A DNA stretch of 64,000 nt from CAG-103 sp963627135 (GTDB taxonomy: Bacteria > Bacillota > Clostridia > Oscillospirales > Oscillospiraceae). The notes under the pieces were generated by a model. That model was not told where the DNA came from. It did not search any database and was given only the letters and a program-made list of their open reading frames with translations. Every line of letters starts with the position of its first letter. Within the stretch, counting starts at the first letter, position 1. The position numbers were made by a program, and so were the translations under genes. Below, piece after piece: positions 58,676 through 64,000 of this stretch. The stretch covers positions 7,892 through 71,891 of the forward strand of contig CAVFZY010000029.1 in NCBI GenBank assembly GCA_963627135.1, given 5' to 3'.

Positions 58676-59385
58676 TCGCGGAGGAGACGCGCGACCTGCT
58701 CCGGCGCGCCCAAGCGGGGGATGCCGCGGCAGCAGAGCAGATGGTCACGGAAAACACCGGCCTGATCTGGAGCGTGGCGCGGCGGTTTTTCGGCCGTGGC
58801 GTCGAGCCGGACGACCTGTACCAGCTCGGCTGCGTCGGCTTTCTGAAGGCCATGCAGGGTTTCGACGAGCAGTATGGCACCTGCTTTTCTACATACGCCG
58901 TCCCGAAGATCTCGGGGGAGATCCGGCGCTTTCTGCGTGATGACGGCGCGGTCAAGGTCAGTCGCAGCATCAAGGAGCGCGCGCAGGGCATCCGCACGGC
59001 GCGCACGCGCCTGGAGCAGACGCTCGGCCGCGAGCCGACGCTCTCCGAGCTCTCGGCCGAGACCGGGCTTGAGCCAGAAGAGATCGCCGCCGCCGAGACG
59101 GCCACCGGCCCCACGGAGTCCCTCCAGAAGGAGAACGGAGAGACCGGCTTTACGCTCGAGCACACGCTCGGGGACTACGATCAGGAGGAGCGCATGGTCG
59201 AATATGCCGCCCTACGCGAGGCGCTGCGCCAGCTTCCGGAGCGGGAGCGGCAGGTCATCGCCCTGCGGTTTTATCACGGCCTGACGCAGCAGCGTGCCGC
59301 CGACATTCTGCATATTTCGCAGGTGCAGGTGTCGCGCCTTGAGCGGCGCGCCGTGGAGCGCCTGCGCGAATGGCTGGCCACCTAG
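58672..59385 (+). CDS. sigF: RNA polymerase sigma factor SigF
   Basis: 237 residues from the ATG at 58672 in the spoIIAB stop (ATGA). Sigma-F is the first forespore-specific sigma factor. Sigma regions: 2 (LIWSVARRFFGRGVEPDDLYQLGCVGFLKA in overlapping parts, then FSTYAVPKISGEIRRFLRDD), region 3 (VKVSRSIKERAQGIR) and region 4 (LPERERQVIALRFYHGLTQQRAADILHISQVQVSRLERRA). The gene order with spoIIAA and spoIIAB identifies it as SigF rather than SigG. A terminator follows directly. Confidence 0.96.
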   Translation: MIAEETRDLLRRAQAGDAAAAEQMVTENTGLIWSVARRFFGRGVEPDDLYQLGCVGFLKAMQGFDEQYGTCFSTYAVPKISGEIRRFLRDDGAVKVSRSIKERAQGIRTARTRLEQTLGREPTLSELSAETGLEPEEIAAAETATGPTESLQKENGETGFTLEHTLGDYDQEERMVEYAALREALRQLPERERQVIALRFYHGLTQQRAADILHISQVQVSRLERRAVERLREWLAT

Positions 59386-59417
59386 GCAGCCGGAGGTTCG
59401 TTCTCCGGCTGCTTTTT
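59386..59417 (+). terminator. Terminator after sigF
   Basis: A 10-bp stem (GCAGCCGGAG / CTCCGGCTGC), 7-nt loop, five T's. Confidence 0.9.
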
Positions 59418-59428
59418 CATGCCTGGAC

Positions 59429-59458
59429 TTGACGATACAAGACGTATGGTGATATGAT
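59429..59458 (+). promoter_or_regulatory. Promoter of the FNT channel gene
   Basis: TTGACG (59429-59434), 18-bp spacer, TATGAT (59453-59458). Confidence 0.7.
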
Positions 59459-59500
59459 AATAAACATAATACATTTTTTGCCGGATTGGAGGGCCTGCCC

Positions 59501-60304
59501 ATGTACACACCCAAAGAAGTTGCGGAGAATTATCTCTCTGCCTGCCGGGCCAAGGCAGCGCTGCCGCTGGGCCGGATGTTTCTGCTTGCCTGTATGGCGG
59601 GTGCCTTCGTCGCGCTGGCGGGCGTCGCGTCTACGGTTGCGGCGGCCACGGTGGGCGATCCGTCGCCGGCGAAGCTCATCTCCGGCTGCGTCTTTCCGGC
59701 CGGCCTCGCCATGGTCATCGTGGCCGGCAGCGAACTGTTTACCGGCAACAACCTCATGATCATGGGCGTCCTGTCGCGCGTGATCTCGGCGCGGCAGATG
59801 CTGTGCAATTGGTGTGTGGTCTATCTGGGCAATTTCGTGGGTGCGGCGCTCGTCGCGGCGCTCTGCGTGTTCGGGCATGTGTTTTCCGCGTTTGATGGCC
59901 GGTTGGCGGCGTCCGTGATTACCATTGCGCAGACGAAGGCGTCCCTGTCGTTTGGTGATGCGTTTGTGCGCGGCATCCTCTGCAATTTCCTCGTCTGCAT
60001 CGCCGTTTGGATGGCCAGCGCGGCAAAGTCCGTCCCAGGGAAGATCCTGGCCGTGTTTTTTCCGATCATGACGTTCGTCGTCGCGGGCTTTGAGCACAGC
60101 GTGGCCAATATGTATTATCTCACGGCAGGGCTGTTGACTGCGGCGCAGACCGGTGCGGCGGCCGAAGGGCTGACATGGGTCAGCGCGCTGGCGGGCAATC
60201 TACTGCCAGTCACGCTCGGAAACCTCGTCGGCGGCGTGCTTCTGGTGGGCGTGAGCGCGTGGTATCTCTACCTGAAACAGGGAAAAGCGGCTGTTAATTC
60301 TTAG
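59501..60304 (+). CDS. Formate/nitrite transporter (FNT) family channel
   Basis: 267 residues, ATG at 59501 after TTGGAGGG. FNT pentameric channels pass formate, nitrite or hydrosulfide. Six transmembrane segments are visible; conserved family motifs are GSELFTGNN (residues ~77-85, loop L2/S-helix) and NFLVCIAVW (TM5 region), with FEHSVANMYY after TM5 carrying the central conserved His. Substrate cannot be decided by sequence; formate export is plausible for a fermenter. Single-gene unit. Confidence 0.93.
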   Translation: MYTPKEVAENYLSACRAKAALPLGRMFLLACMAGAFVALAGVASTVAAATVGDPSPAKLISGCVFPAGLAMVIVAGSELFTGNNLMIMGVLSRVISARQMLCNWCVVYLGNFVGAALVAALCVFGHVFSAFDGRLAASVITIAQTKASLSFGDAFVRGILCNFLVCIAVWMASAAKSVPGKILAVFFPIMTFVVAGFEHSVANMYYLTAGLLTAAQTGAAAEGLTWVSALAGNLLPVTLGNLVGGVLLVGVSAWYLYLKQGKAAVNS

Positions 60305-60392
60305 ACGGCATTGTTAATCTGTAGATAACTGGCATCTTGTCCAGAAATGGCGAGCGAATTTGGTGACGTTCCACAAAACAGAACAACATTTG

Positions 60393-60421
60393 TTGACGAA
60401 TTCACCCGATTGTGCTACTAT
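60393..60421 (+). promoter_or_regulatory. Promoter of the ATPase-oxidoreductase operon
   Basis: TTGACG (60393-60398), 17-bp spacer, TACTAT (60416-60421). The 60305-60392 stretch is non-coding and AT-rich; the leader 60422-60517 ends in the palindrome CCCCTCGAGGGG (60494-60505) overlapping the ribosome-binding site. Confidence 0.6.
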
Positions 60422-60517
60422 GATAACCGTTGAGATTTGAATATTTGAATGGTTGTATTTCATTTTTTAATACCCATTTGCACATTTTGAATACCCCTCG
60501 AGGGGAGGAACTTTGTT

Positions 60518-61246
60518 TTGAAAAAGATATATGTCATGATCGGCAACTACGGCAGCGGCAAGAGTGAGCTTGCGCTGAATTTTGCTTTTAAAGCGGCTGA
60601 AACCGGAAAGACAGAACTCATTGACCTCGACCTGGTCAATACCTACTTCCGCCTGACAGAGCGCGGCAAGCTCGTGGAGCAGAAAGAGATCCGTCTCATC
60701 TCTCCGAATTATGCCTGCTCCGGCGTGGAGACGCTGTCCCTGCCGGCGGAGGTCGCTTCTGCATTTGCGATGAACTGGGACACCGTCGTGTTCGACGTCG
60801 GCGGCGACGCCGTCGGTTCCACGGCGCTCGGCCGCTATTATGAGGACTTTCAGGACTTCATGGCCATGGGGCCGGAGCAGCTGGAGGTTTTGAACGTGGT
60901 CAATATCCGCCGCCCGCTCGCCGGCACGGTGGACAAGATCATCGCGCTGCAGGAGCAGATGCAGATCCATTCGCACCTGAAGATCACAGGTATGATCAAC
61001 AACACCAACCTCGCCACTATGACCACGCCGGCAGAGCTGCGCGACGGTTATGAGATGCTGCGCGAGGTCAGTGACCGAACGGGTGTTCCGGTTATGTATA
61101 CGACCGGCAAGAAGGACATGCTTGATATTTTCCTTGCCGAGGGTCACGACCCGAAGTATATCGGCAAGCCCATCGCCATAGACATCATCATGAAGCGCGA
61201 CTGGGAGAGCTATATCCACAGTCTGTCGGAGAAGAAACAGGCGTAA
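60518..61246 (+). CDS. P-loop ATPase (MinD/ParA-like) associated with 2-oxoacid ferredoxin oxidoreductase
   Basis: 242 residues starting at a TTG (60518), supported by GGGGAGG nine bases upstream and the start KKIYVMIGNYGSGKSELAL. Walker A is GNYGSGKS (residues 8-15), with the deviant-like IDLDLVNTYFRL following (switch region), and Walker B-like VVFDVGGD. A conserved IITGMINNTNL-type strand (here KITGMINNTNLAT) lies in the third quarter. It resembles the SIMIBI ATPases; function is unknown. It is the first gene of the operon with the ferredoxin, alpha, beta and gamma subunits, so a role in assembly or regulation of that enzyme is inferred. Confidence 0.85.
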   Translation: MKKIYVMIGNYGSGKSELALNFAFKAAETGKTELIDLDLVNTYFRLTERGKLVEQKEIRLISPNYACSGVETLSLPAEVASAFAMNWDTVVFDVGGDAVGSTALGRYYEDFQDFMAMGPEQLEVLNVVNIRRPLAGTVDKIIALQEQMQIHSHLKITGMINNTNLATMTTPAELRDGYEMLREVSDRTGVPVMYTTGKKDMLDIFLAEGHDPKYIGKPIAIDIIMKRDWESYIHSLSEKKQA

Positions 61247-61306
61247 CCCGCTTTTGCGGTTTACATAGGCAATTTCGCAAAACAGAACAGAAAAGAGGTA
61301 GCAAAA

Positions 61307-61516
61307 ATGGTAAAGGTGACCATCAACGAGAATCTTTGCAAGGGTTGCGGTCTCTGTGTCAGAGCTTGCCCGAAGGGTGTCCTGGCGCTGGCAAAAGACA
61401 AACTCAATGCAAAGGGTTATCATCCGTCCGTCGTCGTGAATCCGGAGGCCTGCATCGGCTGCGCTTCCTGCGCGCGTACTTGCCCGGACGTGGTGATCAG
61501 CATTGTGAGAGATTAA
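61307..61516 (+). CDS. Ferredoxin-like subunit (delta) of 2-oxoacid:ferredoxin oxidoreductase
   Basis: 69 residues, ATG at 61307 after GAGGTAG. It carries two [4Fe-4S] motifs, CKGCGLCVRACPKG and CIGCASCARTCPDV, each Cys-x2-Cys-x2-Cys-x3-Cys-Pro. As a delta subunit it passes electrons from the thiamine site of the oxidoreductase to soluble ferredoxin. It is followed 15 bp later by the alpha subunit. Confidence 0.94.
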   Translation: MVKVTINENLCKGCGLCVRACPKGVLALAKDKLNAKGYHPSVVVNPEACIGCASCARTCPDVVISIVRD

Positions 61517-61531
61517 GGAGGTACATCGAAA

Positions 61532-62611
61532 ATGGCATTGACGCTTATGAAGGGTAGCGAAGCTATCGCTGAGGCTGCGATCCGTGCAGGCGCGCGTTAC
61601 TTCTTCGGCTATCCGATCACTCCGCAGACGGAGATTCCTGAATACATGTCCGCACGTATGCCCGAGATCGGCGGCTGCTTCCTGCAGGCCGAGAGCGAAG
61701 TTGCGGCAATCAACATGATCTATGGTGCAGCCGGTGCCGGCGCACGTGCGATCACTTCTTCCTCCAGCCCCGGTGTCAGCCTGAAGCAGGAAGGCATTTC
61801 CTACTGCGCAGGTGCGCAGCTCCCGGCTGTCATCCTGAATGTTATGCGCGGCGGCCCCGGCCTCGGCAACATTCAGGCTTCCCAGGGCGATTACTTCCAG
61901 GCAGTCAAGGGCGGCGGCAATGGTGACTATCACCTCCTGACCTATGCTCCGGCATCCGTGCAGGAAGCGATCGACATCATGATGTACGCCTTCGATAAGG
62001 CTGAAAAGTACCGCATACCGGTCCTCTTCCTGGCTGACGGCATCATCGCGCAGATGATGGAGCCCGTGGAGATGCCCGAGATGGTCGATTACAAGATTGA
62101 CCCGGAGAAGAAGCCCTGGGCCTGCACTGGCTGGAAACCGGGCGACGATCCGGCGAAGCGCGGCGTCATCAACTCCATCTACATCGACACCGAGACGCTG
62201 GCTGTGCACAATGACGAGCTGCAGGCCTGCTATCGTGAGATCACTGCCAATGAGCAGCAGTGGGAAGAGTACAACCTCGAGGGTGCTGAGTATGTCATCG
62301 CCGCATTCGGCACGGTCGCGCGTATTGCCAAGTCCGCGATCGCTGAGCTGAAGGAAGAGGGCATCAACGTTGGTCTGGTTCGCCCGATCACTGTCTGGCC
62401 GTTCCCGTACAACGCGGTCAAGAAGGCTGCTGATCTGCCGACCGTCAAGGCTCTGCTGGACGTCGAGCTCAACGAGGGCCAGATGCTTGAGGATGTCAAG
62501 CTCGCGGTCAATGGTGCGAAACCGGTCGACTTCTTTGGTCACTGCGGCAGCCAGATGCCGACCACTGAAGAGATCAAGGCGAAGATTATCAGCATGAAGG
62601 AGGGCAAGTAA
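61532..62611 (+). CDS. vorB: 2-oxoacid:ferredoxin oxidoreductase alpha subunit (VorB/KorA type)
   Basis: 359 residues; ATG at 61532 after AAGGAGG. The alpha subunit binds the pyrimidine side of thiamine diphosphate. Signature: MKGSEAIAEAAIRAGARYFFGYPITPQTEIPEYM (in parts: GYPITPQTEI, AESEVAAINM, GARAITSSSSPG), with VMRGGPGLGNIQASQGDY and the C-terminal FGTVARIAKSAI and DVELNEGQMLEDV. The four-subunit order delta-alpha-beta-gamma fits 3-methyl-2-oxobutanoate (valine-derived) or 2-oxoglutarate enzymes; substrate is not decided by sequence, so the symbol is tentative. Confidence 0.93.
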   Translation: MALTLMKGSEAIAEAAIRAGARYFFGYPITPQTEIPEYMSARMPEIGGCFLQAESEVAAINMIYGAAGAGARAITSSSSPGVSLKQEGISYCAGAQLPAVILNVMRGGPGLGNIQASQGDYFQAVKGGGNGDYHLLTYAPASVQEAIDIMMYAFDKAEKYRIPVLFLADGIIAQMMEPVEMPEMVDYKIDPEKKPWACTGWKPGDDPAKRGVINSIYIDTETLAVHNDELQACYREITANEQQWEEYNLEGAEYVIAAFGTVARIAKSAIAELKEEGINVGLVRPITVWPFPYNAVKKAADLPTVKALLDVELNEGQMLEDVKLAVNGAKPVDFFGHCGSQMPTTEEIKAKIISMKEGK

Positions 62612-63358
<747 letters not shown>

Positions 63359-63359
63359 T

Positions 63360-63899
63360 ATGAAGAAAGAATATATTTTTGCTGGCTTTGGCGGTCAGGG
63401 CATGCTCCTGATCGGTAAGTTCCTGGCTATGGCCTGCATGCTCGACGGCAAGCACGTCTCCTGGCTGCCCTCTTATGGCCCGGAGATGCGCGGCGGCACG
63501 GCGAACTGCTCCGTCATCGTCTCCGATGATCCGGTCGCATCCCCGCTGGTCGACATGGCTGACTGCATCGTGGCGATGAACCGCCCGTCCCTGGACAAGT
63601 TCGAGAGCCACGTCAAGCCGGGCGGCGTCCTCGTCATCAACAGCTCCATCATCGACCGCAAGGCCGAGCGTGATGACATCCAGGTCGTCTACTGCGATGC
63701 CAACGGCATTGCTGAGTCCGTCGGCAACCCGAAGGGCGCGAACGTTGCGATCCTCGGTGCGCTCATGGAGAAGGCTCCGGTCGTCTCCAACGAGATCCTC
63801 GGCGAAGCGATCCGCATCGAGCTTGGCGAGAAGAAGGCCAAGTTCCTTGAGGGCAACATGAAGGCGCTCGAGGCCGGCGAAGCCGCTGCAAGAGGCTAA
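63360..63899 (+). CDS. 2-oxoacid:ferredoxin oxidoreductase gamma subunit
   Basis: 179 residues; ATG at 63360 in the overlap with the beta stop region. Opening GFGGQGMLLIGKFLAMA is the gamma-subunit signature, with SWLPSYGPEMRGGTANCSVI following. This subunit binds coenzyme A in related enzymes. Last gene of the unit; the product ends in EGNMKALEAGEAAARG, and a terminator follows. Confidence 0.94.
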   Translation: MKKEYIFAGFGGQGMLLIGKFLAMACMLDGKHVSWLPSYGPEMRGGTANCSVIVSDDPVASPLVDMADCIVAMNRPSLDKFESHVKPGGVLVINSSIIDRKAERDDIQVVYCDANGIAESVGNPKGANVAILGALMEKAPVVSNEILGEAIRIELGEKKAKFLEGNMKALEAGEAAARG

Positions 63900-63916
63900 A
63901 CCGTATATAGAACCAA

Positions 63917-63945
63917 AAAGAACCGATCTCCGGATCGGTTCTTTG
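63917..63945 (+). terminator. Terminator after the oxidoreductase operon
   Basis: A 12-bp stem (AAAGAACCGATC / GATCGGTTCTTT) with a 4-nt loop. Confidence 0.85.
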
Positions 63946-63957
63946 TTGTATATCGAA

Positions 63958-63984
63958 AACCACTCGCTAGGCGAGTGGTTCAAA
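63958..63984 (-). terminator. Hairpin near the right window edge, likely terminator of a minus-strand gene
   Basis: A 10-bp stem (AACCACTCGC / GCGAGTGGTT) with a 3-nt loop. On the minus strand it is followed by TTTTCG, so it may end a convergent gene beyond the window. Confidence 0.5.
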
Positions 63985-64000
63985 AAAAGCCTTGTGGCGA

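Noticed and set aside
60373..61292. CAAAACAGAACA found before both the ATPase gene and the ferredoxin gene
   Set aside because: Only 12 bp, in A-rich leaders; could be chance.

Overview
The window is a gene-dense, high-GC (by eye about 60%) stretch of a spore-forming Firmicute chromosome. A complete spoIIAA-spoIIAB-sigF operon, a YpeB germination protein, T-box leaders before alaS and valS, NrdR, YhaM, RsfS, LCP and YhbY proteins all point to the class Clostridia. The GC content, the NadD-YqeK fusion, the small Cys/Asn-rich protein and the VOR-type ferredoxin oxidoreductase cluster suggest an anaerobic gut member of the Oscillospiraceae/Oscillospirales. This placement is inferred from gene content; no rRNA is present to confirm it.

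Layout. 1-3200: the end of gltX, a membrane-anchored unknown, ypeB, and a zinc-ribbon/BIG2 membrane protein. 3239-8265: tRNA-Val(GAC) and tRNA-Gly(CCC) face each other across a collapsed prophage, in which the last ~86 codons of a tyrosine integrase abut a doubly truncated giant phage polyvalent protein. 8274-10001: sdaAB-sdaAA behind a repeat-rich control region. 10141-19957: RNA and DNA housekeeping genes (yhaM, cca, a SpoU methyltransferase, dprA, topA, trmFO, plsX, rnc). 20131-30764: smc, ftsY, rdgB, yhbY, a nadD-yqeK fusion, an LCP ligase, rsfS and leuS. 30772-38242: rpsU, a ProX-type deacylase diverging from a HAD phosphatase, a sirtuin, a WecG/TagA glycosyltransferase, tmk with a remnant of a folate gene, a tiny Cys/Asn-rich protein, mltG and a U32 peptidase. 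38202-45735: a T-box controlled segment (frameshifted zinc-ribbon gene, alaS, hinT), then comEC, holA and an RNase M5-like gene. 45809-51098: nrdR, a convergent YetF/DUF4363 pair, dapF, then an amino-sugar group (divergent NagB-like, GlmM, GlmU-like acyltransferase). 51153-53638: a Cys-rich protein divergent from DUF4364-asnA. 53640-54880: a decayed large serine recombinase and AT-rich non-coding DNA. 54881-57886: promoter, T-box and valS. 57912-60304: spoIIA operon and a formate/nitrite-type channel. 60393-63945: a P-loop ATPase followed by a four-subunit 2-oxoacid:ferredoxin oxidoreductase.

How the parts work together. Most of the window is translation and cell-envelope housekeeping, tightly packed with many ATGA or GTGA overlaps and strong hairpin terminators between units. 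Sporulation genes are scattered (ypeB, spoIIA, probably the Cys-rich coat-like proteins). Energy metabolism is fermentative (serine dehydratase, VOR-type oxidoreductase, FNT channel). Mobile DNA is present only as decayed fragments: the prophage scar between the two tRNAs, the serine recombinase scar before valS, and a tRNA 3'-end fossil that now sits in a divergent promoter. I found no CRISPR array, no intact insertion sequence and no clear defence or biosynthetic system. The least explained items are the phage polyvalent protein with its repeated F/Y-S-x-R linkers, a NagB-like protein that lacks catalytic residues, and the P-loop ATPase fronting the oxidoreductase operon.
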